Origin: Spinacia oleracea | Taxonomy: Eukaryota > Streptophyta > Magnoliopsida > Caryophyllales > Amaranthaceae | Assembly: GCF_020520425.1 (NCBI RefSeq) | Contig: NC_079491.1 | Coordinates: forward strand, 29,875,449 to 29,939,448 | Length of the DNA stretch: 64,000 nucleotides | Direction: 5' to 3' | Shown here: positions 31,058-45,300 of the stretch, in pieces | Numbering within the stretch: position 1 is the first letter of the stretch | How the letters are laid out: each line of letters begins with the position of its first letter | Position numbers and translations under genes: made by a program | The notes under the pieces: model-generated | The model's database searches: none | What the model was told of the DNA's origin: nothing | The model's input: the letters and a program-made list of their open reading frames with translations, nothing else

Positions 31058-34000
31058 TTATCGGGCATCAGCTGAAGTGAAGGAGTCTGCAAATCCAGTA
31101 GGCCTAGCAGGTATACTTCCCCTGCTATCATCCATGCTTGTGCAGCTATTCCCCTTACTATTATTATCTGCTTCACTTTTCCAATCCTTTAACATTTCTC
31201 TAAGTGGTAGACTGTAATCAATGCCTGAACAATCTTCTATGTCTTCAGCAAACGGCTTCCATTTATCGACAAGTGGAGCAAGCACACCTACAGCATGTCC
31301 CATATCTGGTCGATGATTTGGATCTCTTGCAGTGCAGTGCCCTGCAAGATCAGCTATGATGCTTATGCATTCGAAAGCATCTTCTTTGATATCCAGTGCT
31401 GGATCTATTGCAGCCATTAGAGTCTCTCGGCTTGTTTTTATTCTCCAAAACCACTCAGCTAAATACCTCCTCTCTTCAGAACGTTCCTCATCAAGCGCCA
31501 TCAGCCCAGTCAATAGTTCCATTAGTACCACCCCAAAGCTGAACACATCAATTTTAGTTGAAACTTTCCCTGTCACTGAGTTTGAGATGGCAACAAGGTT
31601 AAAATATAATTTTGAAATTTCTCCCCAAAACATTATTCATAAAATTTGAAGTTTAAGGTCAGAAACTACAAAAGCATCATGGATTACAACAAGAATGAGT
31701 TTCTCCAGGATGGATGATAATAAGCGCAATTCAAAAGAAAGCATCCACCAGCGTCTAAGGAAATCATAGTTGAAAAAAGATAATGACTTTCACCAGTTGA
31801 GATAACAAGTGATTAATTTTTCCAGCTACAATTATCCCCTCAGTGGAGCTAAATAGCTAATGTATCTTCAAAATATGTGCATTTCATCCACAGAACATTT
31901 CATTCACAAAATTGCATATTGCAATGCACAAATACTGAAGTTCTACTTCCCATACAGTACCAACAGATAATGAAAACTTGTATATATTTCAAAATATTTT
32001 AAGATTTTTTTTATTCCTGCAACTAATATTCACTGAAGAGTGAAGATAGAATTTAAGAGCATACTATTGCGCCTTAAAGACTACTAATGTCTGTAATGTA
32101 TTGTATAGACCCTTCGGAGGAAATAGATAGAAACATTACATTCTCTCAAAAATGGTTTGCATTGAAATGCTAAAGTAAGATAGGGAGAATAATAAACAAT
32201 GAATTTAACATACCAGCATATTCAGGAGCAAGATACCCAAAAGTTCCTGCAAGTCTGGTTGCAACAGATTTCTCTCTATCAGGAGCAAGTTTTACCAACC
32301 CAAAGTCAGAAACTTTGGCCCTAAACTCATCATCCAAGAGAATATTTGAAGATTTGAGGTCACGGTGTATGAAGCTTTGTTGTGCTAGGGTGTGAAGATA
32401 CTCCATCCCTCTAGCAACATCCAAAGCAATAACAAGCCTCCTTTTCCACGGCAAAGGTTCCATATCAAGTTTTTTCCAATGAAACAAATGCTTGCTTAAA
32501 GCCCCATGAGGCATGTACTCATAAACCAAAAGTCTTTCATTGGCTTCTATGGAGTAACCAAATAGAGACACTAAATGTCGATGTCTTACCTTAGACAAGA
32601 CTGCAATTTCAGCCTGAAATTCATCCAATTGTTTGCCGTTAACCACCCCAGCCTCCATTCTCTTAACAGCTATTGTAGTCCCATCTTCAAGTACTCCCTT
32701 GTTAACAACTCCAAACCCACCACGACCAAGCTGATTTTCCGGGGCAAAATTTTTGGTCACTTTACGAAGAACCTGGACTGATATAACCAAGTTTCCAGAT
32801 TCTATTATATGAGAATTAGAATTTTCTAGTGTGCTACTCCCAGAACTACTACCAGTTTGGGTAAATAAGCTTCCAGTGTTGTTACTTGAGACTGCAACCT
32901 TAACCATATTGTCTGGATCATACGGGTCTTTTGGATGAACCACAACAGAACAAGGTGCCTCAATAGTACCTTTGTTCTTCTTACAACAGAACACGTAAAA
33001 CAGAATCAAGAGAAGAATTACCACAACAGCAGCAGCAATAGCGGCAACAACAGTAATGAAGGTGAGTCCTTTGGGTTTCTGAGGTCTAGAATTCTCTTTC
33101 AAGGAAGCACTAGAATTCTGCTTTAAGGCAACACCAGGGGAATGCAATCTTTCAGGTGCAGGTGATCTCACACTTCCTCGAGGCAAGCCAGGGGTTGAAG
33201 TAGGTGGCGGGGATTCAACCATTGGTGGGCTGCTAAAGGGTGGTGGATTGTCAATAGGAGGAGGTGATCCGCCACTATGGTTTGCAACAAGAAAAGGATT
33301 TCCATCAATGAGGACTTTTACACCAGCATGGAATTTCGGCAATGGGGGCTTAAAATTGTTTCGGCTGACATCTAATGTAGTCAAAGACTTCAACTGAGTA
33401 ATGTTTGCAGGTATTTGTCCAGTGAGATGGTTTCCTGCCAATCGAACTTGACTCAACGAATCTAAGCTAGCAACAGAAGGACTAAGAGTACCAGTAAGAT
33501 TTCGATTAGGCAAATTGAGAGCAATAACCTTGGAATCAGAATTACAAGTGACACCTAACCAAGACCCTTTACAAGGATCATTACCAGACCATTGAGAAGC
33601 AAGAGAAGTTGGATAATTGATGCTACCAAGAAAATCTAATAAAGCATTCACTTGTGGTGCACATTGTACTCCTGGTGTTGATACACAAAATGAATTAGAG
33701 TCAAAAGAGACATTACCAGACTTGAATTTGGGAATGGGACCCATTAACATATTGTTGTTCAAATCCAACTTCTCCAACTCCATTAATGCCAAGCTTTGAG
33801 GGATCATACCAACAAGCTGATTCATATTCAGATCAAGATTTTTCAGTGAGATTAAATTTCCAATACTCTCTGGGATTGTCCCAGTGAAGTGATTCCCATT
33901 AAGCCAAACCTCGGTAAGATAAGGCATTGAGGTGATGATATCAATGGGCCCACTCATTCCACCATCTTCCTGATCATTCAACCACAGTATCTGCAACATG

Positions 34001-34659
34001 GAATTGTTGAAACTCATGGGTATAATTCCAGAAAGCTTATTACCTGAAAGCCTCAATGCAGTTAGGGAAGACAATGAACCAAGAAATTCAGGCAATGTAC
34101 CCACCAAATTACAACTAGTCAGTGAAAAATTAACCAACTGTGTTAATTTTCCTACATCATCCGGCAATGACCAGCCTGTAGTTGCATTAAGAGGGTTTTT
34201 ATCCAATTCCAAAACCCTAACACTAGTGAGACCTTGAAAGAAATCAGAAGGAATTTCATCAAAATTGTTGAAATCCAAGTATGCAAATTCCAAGTCTGAC
34301 AAGCCACTAAAAGTGGGTAATTTGCCATGAAATTCGTTATTCTGAAGACCCAAATTGGAGAGCTTGGAGAGGTGGTTGAAGTCAGGAGGAAGAGTACCCT
34401 TAAGCCCTAATCTCTGAACCTGGATTTGAGTGACCCGATTACCCGAACAGAAAATATGTTTCCATTTGGAGCCACAGGGATCATCGTCATTGGCTGGCCA
34501 TTGAAGGAGTTGTGGATTTTGCAGGCCTTTTCTGAATGAATTGAGCACTCGCAAGTCACTGGGGTCAGTCACACTGAAAACCAGAGAGATTAAAGAGAAA
34601 CCCAACAACAATGTTAGAAATGTATGTTGATTTTGGAGAATCATAATCCAAAATTCCAT
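31058..34659 (-). CDS. TMK-type leucine-rich-repeat receptor kinase
   Basis: Plasma-membrane receptor kinase of the TMK family, which in Arabidopsis works in auxin signalling at the cell surface. Exon 1 is 34659-32214 and exon 2 is 31575-31058. The 638-base GT-AG intron interrupts the kinase domain and joining restores EYAVTGKVSTK, giving 987 residues. In order: signal peptide; two LRR blocks separated by a Cys-containing island (SQWSGNDPCKGSWLGVTC), the hallmark of TMKs; a Pro-rich juxtamembrane stretch; a transmembrane helix of Ala, Val, Ile and Leu (about 33000-33070); and a kinase with GRGGFGVV, IAVKRM, HRDLKSSN and SDFG, all catalytic residues present. The tail ends with RPTGFADSFTSADAR, which resembles TMK3 more than TMK1; I leave the exact orthologue open. 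A second Met at residue 6 is an alternative start. Confidence 0.93.
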
Positions 34660-35592
34660 TGAATGTTACATCAAACACATTTGAGAAAATTGATCAAAAT
34701 GTGAGATTGGAATGAGTGAGACATGAGACAAAGTCACAAAGAAAGAGTGGTGGTGGCGATGGAGTTTGTCTTACGCAAGGGGATTTGTTTGGAAAGTAAG
34801 AATCAAGAAGAACCCTAAATTGATTCACTTTCTTTATTTGAAAATGAAGAATTGATTTTGTTTCAAGTGAATGCCGTACAATTGAGTGTAATAGCACGGG
34901 GAAGAAGGCAAAATACGGATATCATGAGTGCCTAGGTGGGGTCCTTTTTGTTTTGTTATTTTCTACTGTATGTTTTGCTGGAGAAGCTTCTCACCGACAC
35001 ACGTCACAGTTCTTCACTCTCGCCCAAACATCCAAGTGTTCCACATTTAGGCTCCCTATTTGGCTAGTTTTTAAGGAGTAGGACGGTAAGAGGGTCGTAA
35101 AGTAAGACGAGTAAGAGTTAAATTTAAGAGGGTCGTAAAGTAAGACGAGTAAGAGTTAAATTTTAGCCTGATTGACTTGAGTTTGATAAGGATTGTTCGT
35201 GTTTGAGCTAAATCGAGATTGAAAGAGCTTTGTAAAATTCTTGTCTGAGCTTGGCTCGTTAAGAATTTGGATTGTTTGAGCTTTGTTCAAGAACAATCTT
35301 GTTTGTTTTTCGAGTTTAAGCTCGGGATTAAACGAGCTTAATAAAGTATACGAGTTTTACAATACCTTTAAAACAATTTTATGCATCCATTTAATTTTAT
35401 TAAGTTTTTCAAATCATTCTATAATAAAATTATATGACCACATTTATATACGTAATGAAAATTTTGATTTTATTTATAAGATTTAGAAAGACACTAAAAT
35501 AGTTTTGTACGGGGCCTTACCCGCAGTACCAGATCTAAGATGGCAGAGCAAGTGCCATCAGTCCAGAGCACAACCAAGATCATATAACAGGT
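34660..35592. other. TMK 5' flank and intergenic DNA with a 38-bp tandem duplication
   Basis: Leader and promoter of the kinase gene come first. At 35088-35125 and 35126-35163 a 38-bp unit (AAGAGGGTCGTAAAGTAAGA...) is repeated exactly. It is followed by GAGCTTGGCTCG-type sequence similar to the hAT element subterminal repeats at 50.3 kb. No gene seen. Confidence 0.5.
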
Positions 35593-36140
35593 TTGTAGGC
35601 GCCTACATTTGTCCCTAAGCCCGAAGCGGTGAGTTCGATGATGAAACAAAACACTGCTTGTCTACGCTTTTCTAAGTATACGGCGAACGACATGTGACTG
35701 ACTGACGCAATCCCAAAACCCATATTTTCATTTTTAGCAACTATTATTTATAGTAACAGTCATGCCTAACCGCTACCCATAATAGTAATTGTATAAGATA
35801 GATTTTCAAGTGATAGCGTTGCACTACAACTGATCCTTGAGGAAAAGATAAGAGTTGCACTCCAACCAGTATCGTTAAAGAGTTAAAACCGTGAATGAGA
35901 TAGAAATTCGGAATAAAACCGGAAAATCTGGAATACCGCGGAAAGCAAACACCAACGCTAGAAAATTCTAGCGCGTCGCATGCAAGCGCTGCAATTATCC
36001 AGCGCTCAAACACCAGTGCCATATAATTATGACGCTACAGTTTGATTCTCAGCCAGCCACGAGCCCACGGCACATATAGATTTTTGGATGAGCTGTCAAT
36101 GAGTCAGCATAAACAAATCTGGCGCTTCACAGCTCAGCTC
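35593..36140 (+). repeat. Truncated LTR, same family as the solo LTR at 54.1 kb
   Basis: Starts TGTAGGCGCCTACATTTGT and continues with TTCGATGATGAAAC. The solo LTR at 54124-55638, read on its minus strand, starts TGTAGACACCTACTTTTGT and continues with TTCGATGATGAAAG. Further stretches (TTGCACTRCAAC, AATGAGATAGAAATT) also correspond. The LTR is cut off on the right by the heptanucleotide array. No internal retroelement sequence was recognised on the left. Confidence 0.65.
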
Positions 36141-36725
36141 TTATTATTTATTATTTATTATTTATTATTTATTATTTATTATTTATTATTTATTATTTAT
36201 TATTTATTATTTATTATTTATTATTTATTATTTATTATTTATTATTTATTATTTATTATTTATTATTTATTATTTACTATTTACTATTTATTATTATTAT
36301 TTATTATTTATTATTTATTATTTATTATTTATTATTTATTATTTATTATTTATTATTTATTATTTATTATTTATTATTTATTATTTATTATTTATTATTT
36401 ATTATTTATTATTTATTATTTATTATTTATTATTTATTATTTATTATTTATTATTTATTATTTATTATTTATTATTTATTATTTATTATTTATTATTTAT
36501 TATTTATTATTTATTATTTATTATTTATTATTTATTATTTATTATTTATTATTTATTATTATTATTATTTATTATTTATTATTTATTATTTATTATTTAT
36601 TAGTTATTATTTATTATTTATTATTTATTATTTATTATTTATTATTTATTATTTATTATTTATTATTTATTATTTATTATATATTAATTTATTATTTATT
36701 ATATATTATATATTATATATTATAT
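36141..36725. repeat. (TATTATT)n heptanucleotide satellite
   Basis: About 585 bases of nearly perfect TATTATT repeats, roughly 80 copies, with a few length variants (36280-36300, 36556-36570, 36601). Because 7 is not a multiple of 3, each frame reads as a 7-residue periodic hydrophobic peptide and produces a spurious 252-codon ORF. It is not a gene. Confidence 0.97.
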
Positions 36726-36930
36726 ATTGTTTATTATTCATTGTTTATTGTTTATTGTTTATTGTTTATTGTTTATTGTTTATTTATTTATTATTTATAA
36801 GAAAAGACCAGACCAGACCAGACCAGATCAGACTAGACTAGATCAAACCAGACTAAACCAGACCAGCATGAATCAGGCCAGACCAGACCAGCAAAATAAA
36901 AAATCAGACCAGACCAGACTAGACGAAGAG
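36726..36930. repeat. TTTATTG run followed by GACCA pentanucleotide array
   Basis: The heptanucleotide changes to TTTATTG repeats (to about 36795). A degenerate GACCA/GACTA pentanucleotide array follows (about 36807-36925). The two arrays are only about ten bases apart. Confidence 0.85.
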
Positions 36931-37538
36931 AACATAGCCTAAGTAGTATGGTGCTCGTGCGATGCACGGTTTATTATATAAAGTAATAAAGATTTATATG
37001 AAATCTGAAGTATAGTGGCAGACAATTATCATCAAAATAGAGTTTATAGAAATTTTCCAAATTAAAATTAATGCTGGATAAGTTTGTTATTGCCTTAGTG
37101 TCTTACTTATTAACATAATAAAAACAAATAAGGGTACATAGATAAAATTATTTTCATCCTCATTTATCACCTGTGTTAAACATAAAGTTATTCTCGTCCA
37201 CCCTTCACATCGATACTCATAATCACTTAATACTCGTCATGTCTACCTCATTACCCGATCCCTTAACACATACCCCTATCATTTACTTTATTCAACTACA
37301 AATGATTTTTAGGAGGGTTGGTTTCTCCACACCGTACCCGCCAAAATTCTCATCCCCATCCCCACCACCCACGATAGGAACAATACACTCCTTCAAATCC
37401 ACGTCTCAATGGGTAAAAAGTAAAATTTATCTCCGCTCTTTTCACCCACCCGTGTATCCACACCCGCCTCAAACCCACCCCTAGACTCGACTTTTGTTTT
37501 GGTAGGAGAGTTTTGAATTTTAAAACTATATATATTAA

Positions 37539-37660
<122 letters not shown>

Positions 37661-38532
37661 TAGAGCTTTTTCGGTTGTCTGATTAGAGTAGTTGATTAAA
37701 TAAAAAATCAATTAGACGAAAGATACGCAAAGTGGGCTGGTCCAATCTAATTCATACTTGTGGCAAATGCATTTTTTTAACCCCATCACCCGTGCTCCAA
37801 ATTTGATCTCCCAACACACACACACACACCCCCCACCTGACAATCTGGGACCCCTATATATATTTGTGAAATAATTAATTTTGCCTTTCAACTAACTTTT
37901 AAAAATACGGACATAAATTTATTATTAAAATTGTTTTTATTAGCTATAACATTGATAAAAATTTTTTAAATTGTGACATTTTATTTTGATTCTTTTCATA
38001 AATGTGTAAGAATATTCTTTTTATTGTGTTCTCATGATATTAATATATTTTTTAATAAATTAAATATATGAGATGTGATATTAGTGGTCAAATGGGTTGA
38101 TGATAGCCATATATATTTAATAGGACTATATTTTTTAATACAGACAAAAAATTCACAAAGTTTTGAAAATCTATATCATGATGTATACTAAATATATAAC
38201 AAAGCATGTTAAATTAGTAGTATATTTAAATTAAGAAATTTATTTCCATAAACAAATAAGTACTTTGTAGTATAACCAATTATTACCATAAGTAATTAGA
38301 AGGTTCTACGTAAAAATAAAATATAGAAATATATCAAATTATATTATTAAAGGTTAATTATTTATATTATAAGAGAGACAAATGAGAGAACAACACTTGT
38401 TAGCTCCACACCAATTTACCTATTTTTTAGGGTGCATTCGATTTACCTGCTTTTCACTTATTATTTTTTGAAATTATATTATCTGAACTTATTAAGGCTT
38501 ATCAAAAATTATTTTACTTATAAATTGTACTT

Positions 38533-38762
38533 GGGCTCCGTTCTATTGGACTTATTTTGTTTGAACTTATATTGAACTTATATTGAACTTATCTGAACTT
38601 AACTGAACTTATTTTATCTTTAAAAAAAACTTATTTTCTTTGAAATAAACTTATTTGTGTGTGAAAATGTCTGGAAAAAACATATTTTTTCTAAACTTAA
38701 CTAACTTATATGAACTTATTTTGTATTAAATAAGTAAAAATAAGTCGAATAGAGAAGAGCCT
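38533..38762. mobile_element. MITE rich in GAACTTATT motifs
   Basis: The ends GGCTCCGTTCTATTGGACTT and, inverted, GGCTCTTCTCTATTCGACTT form imperfect inverted repeats. Inside, TGAACTTAT-like units are repeated several times. It is 230 bp and noncoding. Confidence 0.65.
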
Positions 38763-38974
38763 TGGTCAACCCTTATTTTTCCTAAACTTATCCGAACTTA
38801 TTTTTCCTTAACTATGTGGAAATAAGGTAAATAAAACAAAGTCTTAATGTAGTATATATGTATAGATTTGCTGAATTCTTTATCCGTTGGTTTTCAATTC
38901 CATGTAATAAGTGTCTTTTGTTTTGGTTAATTATGCTAATTGAAATCTTACTTGAGCGTTGTTTTGATGTTTAA

Positions 38975-39243
38975 CTAGTTTTTGGGCCAGGGCGATGCCC
39001 GTGTTATTATATTTAATAACATTCACTCTTAGTTATATGTGTTTTTTTTCCAATAATAACACGAAACATGTAATAGTTTAGTGGTAAAAACTTTATTGTT
39101 TAAACTCTAGGTCAAGGGTTCAAACCTTAGCAAACTATATTTGATTTTATTTTTAATGTATATGAATATTACATGGAGCGAACTACCCATAAGCAGAGCG
39201 CCACGCGCGTGTCACGTATACTTTCTTATATATATAGTATAGA
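38975..39243 (-). mobile_element. Mini-Helitron, 269 bp
   Basis: On the minus strand it starts TCTATACTATATATA after an A and ends with the hairpin GGGCATCGCCC, a short spacer and CTAG before a T. Both ends and the A/T insertion context are complete. It is nonautonomous and carries no gene. Confidence 0.8.
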
Positions 39244-39380
39244 TTATAATTTTGTTTCTTGTAAGTTTGAAAGGTGAATGGAGATTTATGATAGATTATG
39301 AAGTAGAGGATTAGAAGGATTCTCATTACTCAATAGACAATATCAAGCATTGCTATGATTCAATAGGATTCTTTATATAA

Positions 39381-39702
39381 TACTCCATTCGTCTCGGAAT
39401 ACTCGAATCGGTTTGACCGGTACAAAGTTTAATGCAATGTAATTGACTTATTATATAATTAGATGGTAGTTAATAGTGGGATATTTTTTTTAATATAGCT
39501 AGATAGTGGGAAATGTGTCAACTTTTTAAAGAGGTAGTGGAGAATGACTCACTTTTTAATGTTTTTTTAGGGAGTAGCGATATAGTTGGATGTACGGGTA
39601 AGTATAATATTAATAAAAGTTTGTCATTTATAGAAACGGAGCGAGTAATTCGGGATGGCTTTATAAGGAAAGCGGTGCGAGTATTCCGAGATGGAGGGAG
39701 TA
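39381..39702. mobile_element. Stowaway-like (Tc1/mariner) MITE
   Basis: The ends CTCCATTCGTCTCGGAATACT and, inverted, CTCCCTCCATCTCGGAATACT are flanked by TA on both sides. The 320 bp interior is noncoding. The same family occurs at 55644-55945. Confidence 0.8.
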
Positions 39703-39739
39703 CCATTTTCAATTATTTAGGATTTTATTAGTTAGAGTT

Positions 39740-40246
39740 ATGAAATATTTACATTTTTTTTAATATTTAAATCTCACGTTGAATGAATTTAACAAAATTT
39801 CATGCGGTTACGTTTTTTTATTCATAATGTAAATAATATTTTACCTTTAATTATTTAAAAGTTTTTAACATAATTTTATTTTTATTTTATAAATATTATT
39901 GTCAAATGGTTGTGAATATTGTAATGTATATTGAAATAGATTTGTGGTATAGGAGATTTTCAGTATAATTCTTTCAATCAAGGATCTTGATGTATATTGC
40001 ACATATGTATCAAATCATGTAAAATTTAGTAGTATATTTAAGAAACTAATTGTTATAACTAAATAAATATTTTATAGTATAATCAATTATTACCATAAAT
40101 AATTAGAAGATTTAGGTAAAAAAAATATACGGATTATATTAATTATGTTATTATAGGTTAATTATTTATATTAAAAGACAGGAAAATCAGAGAGTGAAAT
40201 TTGTCAGCTCCACATTAATTTCCTCCCCTTTAGTATCTTATATAGA
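39740..40246 (-). mobile_element. Helitron-like fragment with intact 5' end
   Basis: The minus strand starts TCTATATAAGATACTAAAGG at 40246 after an A, like a Helitron 5' end. The body resembles 37870-38430. The 3' hairpin and CTAG end were not found, so the left limit is uncertain. Confidence 0.45.
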
Positions 40247-41167
<921 letters not shown>

Positions 41168-41880
41168 AGGTTAGGTCCCGTGCAACGCACGGTTACTACT
41201 AAGATACTTTTATTATTTCAATAGTAACTAAATAAAAGACTTGTGGTGTTAGAAAAACTTAAAAATAGAAAGGATATATGAAAAAATATAAATTCAAAAT
41301 TGTGTAAAAAAAATATTCAAATAAACTTAATTTGCATACTCTGTATTACAATACAAAGTTAATGATTATAGTTGTGTACGTCCATCTAACAAAGTTAACC
41401 CGAAATATTGATCCAAGACTAATTTTCGAAAAAACTCCAAGCATAACTGAGTTAGTCAAATGTAACACAGTTGAAATTAAGTACAACTTTGATAAATGGA
41501 CTTCTAATGTTAGTTACCCTATATTATTATTTTAATTAACATTCGTACTTACCATGTATTATATTATTTACAGACTAACATTAGAAGTCCATTCATCAAT
41601 ATAATTTAAATTTGTTATCAGATTAAAAAGTTATTCTAATACAAAAATAAAATCATATCATAAAGGAAAACATATATTGGTTCAATGTTCCTCAAATAAT
41701 ATATTTTGTGGTAACATTTATGGTAATTGAATTATGTTTTTATTTCATTTTTATCTTAGTTTCCTAAAAGGTAATGTAGTTTTTTTTTAAAGTAAAAAAC
41801 ATTATTTTGGCAGGAAAAAATTGCACCAGAAAATAACACGTGTCATTCATAATGTCTGTTTTAGTATTATGTAATAAATT
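41168..41880 (-). mobile_element. Helitron (nonautonomous), about 0.7 kb
   Basis: The minus-strand 3' end is clear: CCGTGCGTTGCACGG hairpin, spacer and CTAG before T (41168-41205). The 5' end is placed near 41880 because the minus strand there reads ATAATACTAAAACAGACATT, resembling other Helitron starts in this window. No coding sequence. Confidence 0.5.
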
Positions 41881-42329
41881 TCTTCTAGGATTTCCCTAAA
41901 TCGAGGTGTAAAAGAAAAATACGATACAATTTAAGAATGAAGTTATAAACCAATGCATTTACGCTTTAACTTCTATAGTACCACGAAGCCCTCCAGTCTT
42001 TCAATGTGGAACTTTTTACCCGACACTTTAAATTTCTCAAAACACACCAACTATGAGAGGTTGTCTTGGACTATACCTACTATACCATTGCAAAGGTATA
42101 ACCAAAGCATGATGGTAATTTTAGGTGGTATTAAATGTAAGGCCCACCAACATTTTCATTTCCCTTTACTTTCCCATTCTCTCTCTAGATTTCTGGTATT
42201 TCAAATTCAAATTTCGAAAATATTTTTGTTTTACCTTTAAATTTAAGTTGTTAAAAATTTAGTGCAGCTGTAAAATTGGAATAAATGTGAAAAAAATAAA
42301 TTTACACTTAATATCTCACTCTCTCTCTC

Positions 42330-45300
42330 TATAATCTTAGCATTTCCTTTGAGTTCTTCACCTGTTCCGCGCTCCCGCTCGTTTGATCTCCCTCCAAAAT
42401 CGGTAACCTCCGTCGTTTCTCACAAAATAACCACCCACTCAGTCGCTCAACCGCCAATAACTGCCGATAAATTCGGTTTGGTGAATTCGTGAAAAGCAAT
42501 TGCGCTGGAGGAAGATTTATTTGTCATCAAGAGGTAAAACCCTAAAACCCAAATAATTTTTTTTAAAAGTTTATGTATTTAGGTTTATTGGAGGGTTTAT
42601 ATTTGTAATCGTAATTGTTAAACTCGTAAAATTTTAAGAATTTATGGGTTTCAGTTAGGGTTTCTGGTTTAATTGCTGCATGTTTTTGTTCGTTTATTAA
42701 TAATCGTTTATTAAAATTTGTTTAGGGTTTTGTTTGTGAAATGGTGGAATTAGGAGCATGAATGGCGGTTGTTTTGTAACTGGGTTTTGATATTTGAACA
42801 AATTTGGTATATTTGATGTGTCGCTTAAATGATGTGAAATTTGTTAGAAATAGTGTTGATAATATGGAGAATTGTACTTAAAATATAGAATTATTTTTAA
42901 AAAGGATCATAATTTTATATTGATACTAATATGGTATTGAAAGTGTTTGACAGTTTGGTATCGCAAATGAGATTTGGGTTGGTAGATTTGTACCAAAATG
43001 GGTCTAATTATGTGTGGATGTTTATATGTGTGCATTTAAAAAAGAAAGTAATTGGAGTGTGATGTTTTTGAATGTTGTGAATTTGTTGTGTTTAGTTTAC
43101 GTTGTTATTGTAGTCATTAAGCTTTATAACTTTGTAGGAAAATGGGTAAACGTAATGCTCCACTTCCAAAGGAGAAAAAAAACAGGGAAGACGTTGTTAA
43201 GGGAAAGGGCGTGTCTACAAGGGCAGGAGCACGAACGGTAATTAGTACAAGAATGCTATTGTATTAAATAGAAGAATCCAACTCTAATCCAATTCTATTT
43301 TTAATATTAAGTCATAAGTGAACTTGTTGTGTTGTGGGGTGTAGAGAACAACTTCATGTGCGCTAAAGGCAGTGGAAGGTTCTTCTAGTGGAAAGAAGAG
43401 AATAGTGTATGATGCGGAGACTAGTGGAGAGGAGGAGCCACGTACAGAGAGCAACGATGACGAAGACGTCGTTAGTATTCATAACGTAACCACTACTATT
43501 AGACCGAAGGTTTGTTGAATTGTTGAATTGTTAACTTACTATCTAGTTTTTGATTGAATGTACATTACTCATAACAGATGTTTATGATAAATTCTTACAT
43601 GGTTTTGATTGAGTGCCATTGTTGTATGCATCTTAGTTGAGTTTAGGTGCTCAGGTGAAGAAATCGGAGACTGTTGTGTCCACCAGGCTGAGGAAAGGCG
43701 GAGTAATGCATGAGAATGATAGGCTTGAGGTGTTTTCAAAGTTGTTGTCACTGTTGGATGAGAGTCGAAGGTTTTGGAGCCCTCCTCACCCTGAAACTAC
43801 GCAACCTGTCCCCTGAATTTGCTTACTGGTTAGTGACGAGGGTAGATGGTGCTAAAGGGGTGTTCTATGGTGGGGGCGATATGGAATTCAGCCTGGATCC
43901 CATCCAATTTAACTGCGTTTTGGGGCTGCCTATGGGTACTCAACCTGTTCCATCTCTTAATGCCAACCTAGACACACGCCATAGGGATATAGCAGACCAT
44001 ATTGTTCAGATGTATGGGGATAGTGGTGGGATTTCTGTTCAGAAAGCTTGGGAATTTGCAGTTGGGATGAGGGATGGACAGGGTAAGGCGGTGGGTAGTA
44101 TTGTCCCAATTGTAACAAGAGAGGAGAAATATGAATTTAGAATAGCCTTTATGATTGTTATATTGAAGCTGGTGTTGTGCCCAAGCACAGACGGTTTTAC
44201 CTTGGCAGGGAGGTTGTTACCTGCCGCATCGGTAGCACCGGAGTCAAATTCATATGATTGGTGCACGTTCTGTTTTGAGTGGCTAAAGATATGGTGCAAA
44301 ATGTTTGCACATCAGTTTGATTAGCATGGAGTTGTTTCCGGATTGGGGGGCTGCCGCCTGTTTTTGACGGTTGGTATTTTTGAAATATTTATATTTACTG
44401 TGTATAATTTTGAAAGCTCTTATTTGATTCTGAAGCAAGTTGGTTATTGTTGTAGGTGTTCTACCTGGACCACCTTAATGTTGTTCCTAGGCAATGGTGT
44501 TTTATGCCGAGGGTGGCTGTGTGGTCCCAATCTGATGTCGATGCCCTGATAGAGGCAGACAAGAAAGCTGGAGGTGACTATGGAATACCAAATAGTCATG
44601 TTGTGTGAGTAGTGATTCAGCAGTGTAATGATTCATTCATATAAGGACTGATGTTTTATTTTGATTTGCCACAACCAGTCTGTTGATGTTGCTTACGGCG
44701 AGAGACATCATCCTCGATTGCCAAGAGATATGCGGGGTTCCTACATTGCAAAAGAGGTTATTTGCTATTGTGTCTAATCCAATTTGGTTTAATTAGATTA
44801 TTAGTTGATTAGTTTATTAGTTATTGGCATCCATACCGCGCAGTAGATATTCTGATTGTGTGCATTTGAAAAAAAATATTATGTATGTAGGTTCTGAATG
44901 TTTTAACAAGCCGATTTGATAGAATAGAGGAGCAAATGCACAACCAAGGAGAGGTTTTAAGAAGTATGAAACTTGATTTGTCAAGAATAGTAGGGGTAAG
45001 GGATCAAGATAGTGGGCTGAAGGACACTCATAGTGGAGGTACAAGTGGTGGTAGTGTGGGTGGTGTGGTTGTTAGCCCTGCTCTCGGAGGTACGCAGACA
45101 ATCAGGCCGGCCACAATCCCTACGGCCACAACCCTACGGCCACAATCCCTACACGGCTTTTTGGAGTTCCGTCGCCGGTGGGTTTTGCACAGGCCTTTGG
45201 TTCAGCTCGTGGTTTTGGCACCCGAGGCTTTGGGTTCCCTCCGCCTTCCACTTCAGTCTCTCCAGTTTTGGCGAGTGATCCTATAAATCCTATAACCCCT

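Noticed and set aside
36042..36800. 252-codon ORF of repeated LLFIIYY
   Set aside because: Pure translation of the TATTATT microsatellite; every frame is open for the same reason.
36141..36930. CRISPR-like array
   Set aside because: Repeats are contiguous without unique spacers, and this is a plant nuclear genome.
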